Positions 1 through 11,000 of a stretch of DNA of 64,000 nt are shown one piece after another (the stretch's first letter is position 1; every line of letters begins with the position of its first letter). The stretch spans positions 11,861,042 through 11,925,041 of the forward strand of contig NC_037590.1 in assembly GCF_003073045.1 (NCBI RefSeq), written 5' to 3'. The DNA comes from Pomacea canaliculata (taxonomy: Eukaryota > Mollusca > Gastropoda > Architaenioglossa > Ampullariidae). The position numbers were made by a program, and so were the translations under genes. The notes beneath the pieces were generated by a model. It was not told the DNA's origin and ran no database searches. It was given only the letters and a program-made list of their open reading frames with translations.

Positions 1-102
1 TATTTTCTTTGATTTTTACGGCAGAACGCATTGAACAAACGATAGCACGTGCACAAAGCAAGTACGTACACATTCACGCACACACACACACACAATCAAT
101 CG

Positions 103-2231
103 TCATAAGGGTGCGATGGGTTCTTTTCCCTCCCCTCTCCCCTGATATTTAAGCCAGAGGCGCTTGACCACAAGACTAGTAAACTGCACACCCGCCACCA
201 GCTCCATCTTGCGCAGGATGAGCACGGTGTCCGCGTCCACGTGACGCGTGGCGAAGGTCTCCGTGTCCTTGTCCTTGACACTCAGGGCTTGCTTCAGCGA
301 CGGCACACCTATGCGCAGGTGTTTGCGCACGAAAGCCGTCGTCCGCCCTGTCTCACCAGCTTGCGCCACCAGTCCAGATAACAGAAGACGCTGGCGACGA
401 GCAGGACGGGCAGCCAGACCCACAGCACCAGGAAGATCTTTTCGCTCCACAGGTTGAGAGGCAGCACGCACTGAACCGTGTACACGTGGACGTTCTGCTG
501 CTGCCGGATGCGGAAGTCGCACAGCGTCTCGCGCTGAAAGACGTTTCTCGCCTCGGTTCCGTCAGCGTCCTCCTCCAAGCCAATCAGCTGCCGCAGCATG
601 TACCAGCCCCACGCCGCGAAGTCCGCCTCCAGAAAGCGGCTCAGCAACGGGTACAACAGCGCCACCACCACGACGTTCAGCAGGCGAGTCAGCAGGAACA
701 GACCCGTCTGGTACGTGCCGCCACCCGACCCCAGCACGAAGACGCCAGTCGCACTGACCCACTCGGCCACCGCCTCCACGGGGCCCCACCACCGACGACG
801 ACGACGTTGCCGGCTTTGGAGGTGGAGGTCGATGTTGTTGGCTACGAGCTCAGCCTTCTTCTCGCCTGCAAGACAGCTGGTCACCGACTGGATCATTCTG
901 TCCAAGTCAAAGCCATCTTCAGCCTGTCCAAAGCACAAAAAGTGCGTTTACACACCTATATATATATAACAAATACAAACAAAATGCTGAAAAATAATAA
1001 GAATAAATGTATGATTTATGTAGCGCATAATCACCCTCACGAAGGAGCATGCTGTCAGCGCTAAAGGCATGGACAGAATACGGACAGAAGGACATAAGGA
1101 GAAACAACTGTGCTATGTCGATAGGTGTAAGAGTAATGCTCGTGTAACAGGTATAATTTAGTTTAGTTTTAAAGGACTCGATAGTGGGTAGGTGGCGGAT
1201 ATGGAAGGGAAGATAGATAAGGATGTGTGCAAAGAGATAAACATTTGATTCATCCTGACGTTTAACTTATTCATGGATAAAGGATTAAGTAAATAAACAA
1301 TAAATACGGATTCCACATTAGGATTAATGCATTATTTTATTTATAATCTCACCTGCCAGGTTTTCCACAGAATCGTTGGAATTTGAAAGAAGAAGGCGGT
1401 GAACGCAAAAATAAAAGGTATATAGGGATAGAAACTGATGGTCCTGGAGGATATTTCTTCTTTCATCGCTGAGAGTTTGGAATGGCAAGGTCCTGAAAAA
1501 AAGACAGATTTTGTATGCGCATAATATTCACAAAAATTGATCTCTCACAGACATGGTTCCATCTCCCGAGCCTCAAGACATTTATTTACATCATTTAACT
1601 TCCACCAAAACTGGTTTTGAAGGAGAAAGGAGGGAAGGGTACAGCGAACAACCGTCTAACCTCCCTTTGAAATCAAAGAAGAATAGAGGTTGAATCCACA
1701 ACAGGAAACAAAACAACATGTGAGTAAACTATGAAGAGTAGCTAGAGCAAGAGAACACACTCCCACATGGAATTAACAGTAGGCTGAATCCATTGCAGTC
1801 ACTCCCTCCCTGGGAAAAAAATTTTTTTTCAGGCAAGCAAGGTTCATTGAAGTGGAAAGTGCCAAGCTGGATCCTCACACTTAATCGCTATCTTCGTTTT
1901 TCGCTTCTGCTTCCCCCCATTGATGTGAACATGTAGCAGCAACAGTAGCAGCAGCAGCAGCAGCACACTCTACTGCAGATGTACCCCGGTTGACTTACAT
2001 GATCTATGAAGTAGACACGAGAAATCCAACACACGGACTTGGTGTAGTTGCACTGGGCATCGGTGGTCTGCGCTGGACACCAGCACTCGATGGCGTTGCC
2101 CACCAGCTGCACTCCAGACAGGCAGAGAGCGATGATGACGAGGGTGTAGCAGGTAAGGCGATTGATGAGGATGGAGGCAACATCTTCCCCTCTAAGGGTG
2201 AACCAGCTGTAGCTGGACACGGTGTTCAAAT
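103..2231 (-). CDS. Innexin A (divergent gap-junction/hemichannel subunit), 5' incomplete
   Basis: Coding exons in transcript order are 2231-1999, 1492-1353 and 923-103. Innexins are four-pass membrane proteins that form invertebrate gap junctions and hemichannels. Exon 1 holds TM1 and the first extracellular loop, with the cysteines of ECWCPAQ and KSVCWIS. Exon 2 holds TM2, with FYPYIPFIFAF where the relatives have YYQWVP. Exon 3 holds TM3, loop 2 (TLCDFRIRQQQN, YTVQCVLPLNL), TM4 and the cytoplasmic tail, ending at a stop at 103-105. Donors CAT|GTAAGT and CAG|GTGAGA and acceptors TTTCAG and GGACAG support the exons. Two single-base lesions break the frame: near 1476-1480 and near 346-348. 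Restoring one base at each makes every junction phase 0. The exon at 2231 starts after an acceptor, so the ATG exon lies upstream and was not found. The lesions could be assembly errors or true decay. Family assignment is firm; functionality is not. Confidence 0.88.
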
Positions 2232-5200
2232 CTAAGAAAGGTTTGTGTCCCCTGTACAGAGGGAACAGTGAGGGAGTTTATTGCAACAAAACAAACATTA
2301 CAACAAAAACAAAACTAGGTTGAAGGGAGCATGTACTCGTTGTGTCTGATTGTTGGTAATAAACAAATTCTAACGCAAAATCTCGGACCTGTTTCTTCTT
2401 CACATTTTATGCAGAAATCGCAATGTGTACAAAAAGAACAAGAAAACAAAAACAAAAACATTTGCACCTTGTTTTTTGTGAATCCCATTATTAAACCATC
2501 TAATGTAGAAGCTTTTTAAACCATCGAACCTCAGAAGAGTGATTTGTCTACTCACATTGTGCTTGTCACATTGCTTGCTGGAGGGCGTGAGAGAAAGGTG
2601 TGACCTCAACAGCAACTTGTCGCCTGTGGACGAAATGGCTTACATGTTTACACTGGATATCACATCCGTCTGAGCGTCTATGTCAAATCGGGAAAATAAA
2701 AATTAAGTCATATTATTGAAAAATGAACCCCTAGGCAGACACAAACACGTCTGAATAAAACTCTTTCTCTCTTTCTTTCTCCCTCTCTCTCAACGCTATG
2801 TCTTCTTCTTTGTCTCCCTCTTTCTTTCCATCTCACCATCTCCAGGCTGTGTGTGTGTCTGCGTGCTTGCGTGCATACGTATCCTGACAGCGCTTGTGAG
2901 TGCCGTCCGTGCGGTTCGTAAAAGCAACATGCTATTAACTCTAGTCATCGCAGTGTTTGTAACAATGTCATTCAAGGGTTTGGATCATGTCAACACACGC
3001 TCTTGCCTATGGGGAAAGTTTTCTGGAAAATAATGCTTATGACTTTTATAGCGTGTAAATTATCATCTTCCCTCTTCAGACATGTCTCCCATGGGTCTCC
3101 TGGACGCGAAATATTTACTATTTTCCGTCAAGGCCTTTCTCTATCCCTGACCTCTCTCTCTCTTCTGTATGTTTGCTTTTTCGCCCTCCTTAGCGCAGTT
3201 TACTTTTGAAAAAAAACAACTTTGTGTGATTGACGGGATATGGAAAAAGGCTAACGGGTGTATGATAATGCGCGAGTGCGTGTGAACTATGACCCCTGTC
3301 TAGGTAAGTCCCGGATGTCTTTGGTTTGATCTACTCATTGTTGTCAGTTCGGGAAAGCTCTTCCTCGTAGTGAGTAGACTTCGTCTCGGAATGTTTAGTA
3401 AACAACGTGGCCGTTAGCACAGAATTTACGTACACGTATGAACAAGTGTCCTCACAATGTTTGCTTCGCTCTTGAACATAAGAATCTGATCAGCGCTTAT
3501 CTCTGGCGCTGACAAAATGAAACCCTTTATCGTTTGAATGGCTCTGCATTTCTGAGAAAATGTAATGTGAGGAAAGTAAAGGTCACACATTTCCCATGAG
3601 GTTGATGCCTGATGGAGGCCACTAGCATGCGACTATTTCCTTCATTTCTGAAATACAGTTTACCTAAACGACTGTTGCATTACCTGCATAGTAGTTTTTA
3701 TTCAATACTTTTTTCTTTCTTAAAAGTAATTTGATGACCTTAGTCTCGGACATGTGATATATAGCTATGTTGGCTGACTAAAAGAAAAACTCTCTAAAAT
3801 TGTCAAAAAAGGTTAATAAATGGATCGAAATACAATTCCCATGCATATAAATGCGCGCCAACGATCTTAGCGACAGACAAAATTCTTTAAAACTCACCTA
3901 TCAGGTAATATCTTGTCACAGTCCTCTCCTCTCACTTCCTTCTGGTGAGCAGCCGCTGATCTCTGATTGGCTGCATGTAGTCACGTGAGAGCTCTCAAGA
4001 CTTTCTCTACATTTTTTTTCCTCTAATTTTTTTCTGCTGGTTAATATATCTTCACAGTTTTTAACACAAACAATGACACGTTTATCAAAGAAATAATTAT
4101 ACGGTTAGAGTTTTTCCACAGGCATCGTAAAGGTTTGGCGTTCGCACGACGTCCACCTGTGCGTCAGCCGCCGTCGACTGTAAATGTCGCACCAAGGTTG
4201 CTGTGGACTGAATGTCGCCAGCTGCTGACCCTCGGGGTCCCTAGTTAGAGGTAGGGGAACCTAGACCCGATGTTCCAACACTTTCCTAGTCCACTGGCGT
4301 TCTAGAGAACGCACTGTGCTTCCCGCATTCGTCACCTCCGCTGATTTCCATACACCATTCCCTGCCGGTCACGTGACAGACATCCGCTGTACCATATGCA
4401 GGATCACGATAATCAACCTACCGTCGGTTGGTTTTTTTTTTCTACCTCACTCTGTAAAGTTTTCTAAAACATTGAGTAACAACCTTTTGTATTCAAACGA
4501 AGCGGTAGAACAATGGAGACACACGTGCAGCACAGGACGCGGACAGGAGCAAGAAAATTGTCTGATCAGGGTAGTCCTATCACGGAGGCACGACCTGATT
4601 ACACCCGCCTTCCCCAATCGTGCATTTGTAGAGCAGTTGCACCCGTGACCCTAGACTTGTATCTGAACTTCTTGCGGTCAAGAGCTCCTGAGGCTGCTAC
4701 TCAAGCGACCACCTGCTGGGAGCGATTGCAGGCTGCCATGAGGCCAACTTCAAATCTGAGGCTAGATGAACTCACGTTTCAAACAAACCGCCATATTCCT
4801 GACTGTTATCTTGGGCCATGGTGATGTAACTCAACTGATTCACTCGCCTGTAGATGATCTGTGTCGTCTTTTGTCTCAGTGTTATCTTTCTCTCGTCGTT
4901 ATTTAATTACCAAGAATTAATGCTAATGTGATCAGTAGTCAGCACCTCATTTTATTGGCAGACGAGTTGAGGCAGTCAGTAATCAGAAAAATGTCATATT
5001 TACTAGATTTCTATTTTTGTCATATGATCTCATCCTTTCTACATCCGGTGTGACGTCATAAATGTGCTCCTTTTACCGGTGTGCTTAGTGTCTGATATGG
5101 ATTCAGATATGATGGAAACAGTAACTTTGCTGTGTCGCCCTGACAGTCCACTCTGTCACGTTCTGATAGAAGTCCGTTCTGGTCACGTTAATGTCACGTT

Positions 5201-6238
5201 GTTAGCACACAAACGATAGAAATATTCACAGGCAGTAAATTATCGTGAAAAGACAGCGACTCTAGAAGCACAAGATTTTCGAGTTTTCCCCACAGCGTTT
5301 CTCTCAATCAGATGGACGTTGAAATCACTCAGTGAGTCACATCCAGTCGGAAATCACCACAGGTCAGCTTCCCTTCCTGGAGTCTGCATCGAGTGCGAAT
5401 GTTGCTGCAAAGACTGAAGCAGAAACTCTCACTTTTCAGGAGCAAAAAACATCATCTTTTGCGTTGATACAGCGAGAGACTGTGGGCATTGGTGGTGTAG
5501 TTTGTAACCAGTCTTCAGGGTATTTTCACTTCGGGTATTTGACAACCTGTTTGGAGGCCACAGCTCTTTTGACAGACTCACCGCAGTCGCTGTTCTGAAA
5601 CGTGATCCTGCATGCTATCGGAGAGCACTGAATAGCACAATGGTGTCTTGGCACCCGGGGTGGGGGAAGAGGGGTAGATAGGGGCGTTGTATTCGAAATT
5701 GATAGCCCGATAACAGTAGATGTTGAAACTTTGCGTAAACATGAGTAAGCAAGTGGAATGTTTTTCGCTCGGACAGTTTCTGAAAAAAAACCATTAGCCT
5801 AGCAGAATATGACGGCAATAAACCATGGCCGCCAACTTTCTCTACCAGCACTGACGTGACCTAGCCTTGACACCATGGAAAAATTCTGAAGTGAAAGTAG
5901 GTCCGTATTTCTGGAACAAGACATAGGGCTGGATGGTCGCCCACGACGGAAGCCATCGCGCGCTCAGAAAGAAAGGGTGCGCCTTACTTTTTTTTTTTCT
6001 ATTTAGCGTTTCAATCGCTAAGCTCCGCACTGTCATGTTAAAATCTATTCACAAAAGAACGAAGAACGTGTGCCTGGTTCTCTATCAGGAAATTCTTATC
6101 TACCCAATAACAGACTTACAGGCCCGGGCATGCCGATACAACCTCTGTCCACAACTTCTTCATTTTTTATTTTCGCGAAATCCCCTGTCTCCTCGGCCTC
6201 ACGTGCTGCAGAGACACGCGAGGACTGGCGGGAAGGGA
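2232..6238. other. Gene-less stretch between innexin A and the small secreted-type gene
   Basis: I see no coding exon with protein-like content. It holds a pyrimidine-rich patch at about 2760-2835, AT-rich intergenic-looking DNA, and one perfect CRE octamer (TGACGTCA) at 5051-5058. The unidentified first exon of innexin A (minus strand) and any upstream promoter should lie here. Short open frames occur but none shows a domain, a signal peptide or good splice context. Confidence 0.5.
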
Positions 6239-6241
6239 ATA

Positions 6242-6300
6242 TGACGTCAAACCCTTTTTATGACGTCGAATGTGATTACGTCATTCAGAAAGTTTGACGT
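6242..6300 (+). promoter_or_regulatory. Cluster of CRE-like (CREB/ATF) sites upstream of a start codon
   Basis: Within 59 bases there is a perfect palindromic CRE (TGACGTCA, 6242-6249), a TGACGTCG variant (6261-6268), TTACGTCA (6276-6283, the reverse of TGACGTAA) and a TGACGT half site (6295-6300). They end 39 bases before the ATG at 6339. CREs bind CREB/ATF bZIP factors and couple cAMP or calcium signals to transcription. The spacing and position suggest a proximal promoter for the gene that follows. No TATA box is obvious. This is sequence evidence only; binding is inferred. Confidence 0.5.
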
Positions 6301-6338
6301 TGCCTCGGCAAAAGCATTTGAAACCCAGCCATCGTCAA

Positions 6339-7904
6339 ATGGCGTTCTCTGTCGTAGTCAGGGTCTTGTGTCTGCAGGCGCTGGTCACCGCTGCTAAAAT
6401 TTCTTCGGACACAAATAATGAAAAATCGTGAGCATATTTCTTGATCAAAACTTAGCAATGCTCTATGGACAATCCTGGTTTGTTCTCTCTTGACTGGTAT
6501 GTCGTATGTGGTATGTACATGACTGCCATGCCATCGTACTTACGGCTGGTCAAGACCATCAAATCTTTTTATTGGCTTATATAGTGTCATCTGACTTTGT
6601 CACACACACACACCCTAAGAATAATTATTCTATGTCTGGATTAATCGGTTGCAAGCAGTTGTTTATTTCTCTGTGCAGAACAGTATTAGAAGTGTAATAA
6701 AAATGTTTGTGGACAGTTTAACAGAAGAGGAAAACCCACAACCAGACTGCGACCCTGTGTGGATCAACCAGGGTGGAGCAGCAGTCTTTCTTTGTGTGAA
6801 AAAGGTAATAAAATTCACTTTGTTCTTTCTTTCTATCCACACTATCTCTCTCTCCCTTTCCTTCTTTCACTCGCCTCTTTTGTATATTTCTTGTCAGCAA
6901 CCGCCTTCTCTCCATCATTCACCCATCTCTCTCCCTCTCTCTCTCTCTCCCACACATATCCATAGATGCAATCACACACTACACAGACTTCCCGACAGTA
7001 AGCAGAAGCCTATAATAATTAGCATGGGAAGGTAAGTGGTCTGGCATCTATAAAGGGAAGGGCAGGCAGAACATTCTTGCGTTGTTTAAAACTTCAGATA
7101 ACGGCAAAGGGACGCAGTTTACATGAAACAATTCATCAGTTACTTCACTGTTGTTGACAGGTTGTATATTATACTCCAGATGGGCAGGAACGGACCAAGG
7201 TGATAAATTTTCTCCTTTTTTCTCACTCTCTCTCCATTTTTACATATGCTTAGTTATACGCATTTGATTTAACCATTTTAACTGATGTTAGAGGAATTCA
7301 ATATAGGCTGAAAGTTCTACAATGTTAGTAGCTTTATTTTAATTCTAGGGAACACAAATTTTGTCTTTATTCAATCACAATGAGTTCTTTCTCTTGATCT
7401 CTCATACTTACAAGTTTACTCTGTCTCATTCTCTTTCTCTTACACACACACAAATCAATTTTAAAAATTAGCTGCTGTCAAAGTTATTTTTTAAACATTT
7501 ATGTAAAAATTATTTATCTATCATCCAACCATTCTTTGCAGCTTTTAGACGTATCACAGAATTTCCAGGAATTAGACGGGGTGCCACTTAATTTCGTGGA
7601 ATTAGACAAGGTACCACCGGATTTCCAGGCATTAAAAAAGGTACCACAGGATTTCCAGGAATTAAACAAGGTACCACAGGATTTCCAGGAATTAAACAAG
7701 ATTACAGTTTTACATTCACTCTATTTCTCTTTAGCTTTACATATCTTCTGTGCATCTATCAAGGACCGTATGCAGTTTTGTACCATTTTCACTGGTGATA
7801 GAAGGTATGGATGTGTCGTTACAACTGTCTACAGTCTGGAAAAAAAAGCTTATCACATAGATTTTGCAGTAAAAATAACTGAATTTTATTCTTATTCATT
7901 ATAA
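6339..7904 (+). CDS. Putative small secreted protein with decapeptide repeats and a weak Ig-like pattern
   Basis: I do not recognise a named gene. Proposed exons are 6339-6427 (ATG, hydrophobic signal-like start MAFSVVVRVLCLQALVTAA, donor TC|GTGAGC), 6679-6804 (ending AAG|GTAATA), 7161-7199 (VVYYTPDGQERTK) and 7542-7904 (stop TAA). The last three are all phase 0. Exon 1 ends two bases into a codon, so one base would have to be missing, for example in its A5 run. The order AVFLCV, VVYYTPDG, RYGCVVTT, IDFAVKI resembles strands B, C', F and G of an immunoglobulin fold with its Cys pair. Between them sit about five copies of a ten-residue unit like VPQDFQELNK. A further possible exon (6984-7032, LPDSKQKPIIISMGR) does not fit the phases. 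The CRE cluster lies directly upstream. Exon structure and the Ig reading are tentative. Confidence 0.4.
7548..7702 (+). repeat. Coding 30-bp tandem repeat (decapeptide units)
   Basis: About five head-to-tail 30-bp units lie in the last exon of the putative secreted gene. Later units are near identical (GTACCACAGGATTTCCAGGA, then ATTAAACAAG), the first two more diverged. The period is a multiple of three, so the frame is kept and the product repeats x-VPxDFQxLxK. Each unit also contains AAG|GTACCA, a donor-like string, and CAG|G, an acceptor-like string. Confidence 0.85.
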
Positions 7905-8094
7905 CCTTGTACATCCCCTTCTTGTTCAAAATTTTTTTCATGTTAATACTAGGAAGGTGTCCTTTCAATCCATGATGCTTTCAAAGACTAAGCACGTCCA
8001 GTTACGTTTCAAATTATTACTTCAGCGTCGCAATCTCTGCTCATTTTTTACACCCGGTCATTCTTAAAGGCTGTTGGAGACAGTGAGGGGGTGA
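7905..8094 (+). other. Short spacer before the P450 gene
   Basis: It holds the likely 3' end of the small gene and the 5' side of the first recognised P450 exon. No clear promoter element or initiation codon for the P450 was found. The P450 frame has a stop at 8092-8094, so its exon must begin after that point. Confidence 0.4.
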
Positions 8095-11000
8095 CCGAGG
8101 TGCCGGGGGACGCATCCATCCACAAAGAGCCTGAGAGGTCCCTTTGTGATCGACACCCTGCTCCGCGCCCAACCTTTCACGGTTTTCAACCTGGGGCTGC
8201 TGGTCACCGCCCTGTGTGTCATGGTGGCGGTGCTACAGTACACGTGAGTATCGCAGGCCTTGGGGCAAAACAAAATATGGAAAAAATGTTCATTCAGATG
8301 TAGATCTAGTAATACATCTCATATATATGATTTTTCTGCCTCTGTGTACGTGTAAAAGGGCCAGGATTTAAAAAGCAGGGCGTTTTACGGGATTCGAATG
8401 ACAACTGTCATAAAAAAACAATTGTATGTATATTAGATGTTTAAAGGAAAGTTTACAGTTACGAACAAAAACTATGCATCACCACGTTGAAAGCACTAAG
8501 GCTGTGTTATGCTGTAACACGACTCTTAACTTGGTTTACGTGTATAAACTGTCAGTTAAGACGGTTTCATATATATATATAATTTAATTTAGAAATAGAC
8601 CATGTTTGTCGGGGAAAATAAACACTAAGATCTCCATGTCTTCGAGTGTATAAAGTCATTCACTCTGGTTCACACCCTGGTCTTTGCAGAATGGCACGCT
8701 ACAAGACCAGCACGTGGCATAGGCTGGGGTACCCAGGACCCACCTGCTCATCCATTCTGGGTAACTACTGGGAGGTCATGATGGAGGTGAGTAGTCTACA
8801 AACATTCACAAAATCACAATTCCACTCAAAGAAGAACTAGACCAATGTATTTCTTTCTGTGTGATAAATTTCTTTACATGCTGAAGTTTAAGTATTTCCG
8901 ACACGTATTAGTCACGACTCAGAACAATGACTCGAGCTGCCATCTTAAGAAAAGGCGAGAGAAATAAAGTTGTCCCCTAACACATAACAACACTGAGCGC
9001 ATCTTGAGAGTTTTCACAGGCCGTGACTAGCAATGATGACCACTGGCAATCATGTCTCGTACAATCATTTCACGGTTGATGTGCGAGACAACAGAGCTTC
9101 GAGGACACAAACTTTGCTCAGACTTCGTGTCACGCTTCCTGGGTATGTGTGGTGCAAACATTCATTGAAGGTCTCTGGGTAGGTGTGTTACAAACATTCA
9201 AGGTCTCTGGGTATGTGTGTTACAAACATTAAAGGTCTCTGGGTAGGTGTGTTACAAACATTCAAGGTCTTTGGGTAGGTGTGTTACAAACGTTCATTCA
9301 AGGTCTCTGGGTAGGTGTTAGGTAAACCACCTTCATTCTGTAAGCTGTCTGGGTACGCGTGTTACAGGGAAGCCTGAGGCGCTGCGTTGAAGCGATGGCA
9401 CGTGCTGTACGGAGATATTTTCGGGTGAGTATTACAGTGGGAACTGCCTTTTTCTGTACTTTTTGTCAAATCATTTTTGTGTTCAATCCAGCTTCGAATC
9501 GTCACTCCCTAAAAAGGAATTAATCTTATCCATGGATGACTGACCCTCTTCTGTTCTTGTAGCATCAGCAGAAAGACAGTTAATTAGTGAGGTCACACTT
9601 GATTACAGACACTTTTAATTGACGTCTTGGCCGAGCTGTTAACAACGTAAACATATTCCTATCCAATCCTGGTATCTGGTTTTCACTGCTTTTGGTAAAC
9701 CACTCAGACTGAGGGAAATAATTTCTTGCATTGAGCTTTCCCAGTGACGAGAAACAAAATTGCATCCATCCTACAATTTTAAATTAAAATGAACACGCTA
9801 GCATCATTCTGCAAATAGAAGTTATCTTCAAGCTTTTTGGTATATTGATATGGGAGAGAGATCTGCCCTCTACCGCTCACGTGAAGCCGTTTCCCAAAAT
9901 AAAAAATTGAGAACTTCACAACGAGGTTTGTAAGTAGTTGGGTTACATCCTGAGTGAGCACCGTCATGTTTATTTGCTGCGTGTGTTGAATGTTTGTTCT
10001 GTTGATGTTTATGGCTGCTGTGGGATTTATTGACTGATGAATATGTCTTGACTCTTTCTCGTGAATGTCTGCCTTGTGTGGTCTCTTAACTTTGATGTGT
10101 ACGTGTAATATCTCATGGCCATTGACGTTTGTGTGTGTGTGTGTGTGTTTTTGACATAAAATTCTTACCTTTGTTGTTGTTGTTTGCTTGCAGAATTCAC
10201 TTAGGCTTGTCACCTGTTCTTGTGATTTCTGATACAAGTTTGATAGCAGGAGTTCTGGAGAACGAGTCCGGATGCTTTACAAACAGATCCGTGAGTGACT
10301 TAACTTTCATATACGACAGCGAGAACACAGACACATAAACGTGTATGAACGAGCGTGTGCGCGTGCGTGTGTATATGTGTGACATAGAGAGAGAGAGAGA
10401 GAAAAAGAAAGAGATAAGAAAGAGAGAGAAAGAAAAAGAGAGGAAACGGAGAGAGAGAGAGATCTATTATTACTCGCGAACTATTGTTTATCTCGCCGTA
10501 AGTGGTAAGTCCCACCTCGCATGTTTATGATTATGTACGTGGACGTGCGCGTGAGGTTTGCTTGCACTTTGTTGACCGTATGCTCGCCATGAATACATCT
10601 GCACGTTGTGCGTGTGTGCGTGTGTGTGTGTGTGCGCGCGGCCAAACCATACTTACGTCACGTGTGTGCCTTCCTTAAGTGCAGGACCTCACCGCAGCGC
10701 TGAACTGTCCATCCCTGAAGTTCTCTTTGTATAACATCAAGGACTTCCAGGTGGCTGACCATGCGATACAATTTATCTTTTCTCTTCAACGAAGAGAATT
10801 TAGACTATGTAAGCAAACTCTGTTTTCACAGCTTGTGTTTGGTGCTTCGACTTCTTATGTGTGTGTGTGTTTGTGTGTGTGAACTAAAATTGACATGAGA
10901 ACGTGGAGAAGTAACCATTCAATTTTATGGACGCCATCATGTTCATCTGAATGTGCCTTGTTGACAAGGCCTGCACGCGCTATTCCAAAGTGTAACTTGA

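Noticed and set aside
309-938. Innexin A frame ending early at 309 as a truncated protein
   Set aside because: The conserved C-terminal tail (LRKMELVAGVQFTSLVVKRL) continues in the next frame, so a lost base near 346-348 explains it better.
6984-7032. Extra exon LPDSKQKPIIISMGR for the small secreted gene
   Set aside because: Acceptor and donor are plausible but the phases do not fit the neighbouring exons; noted only as a possibility.
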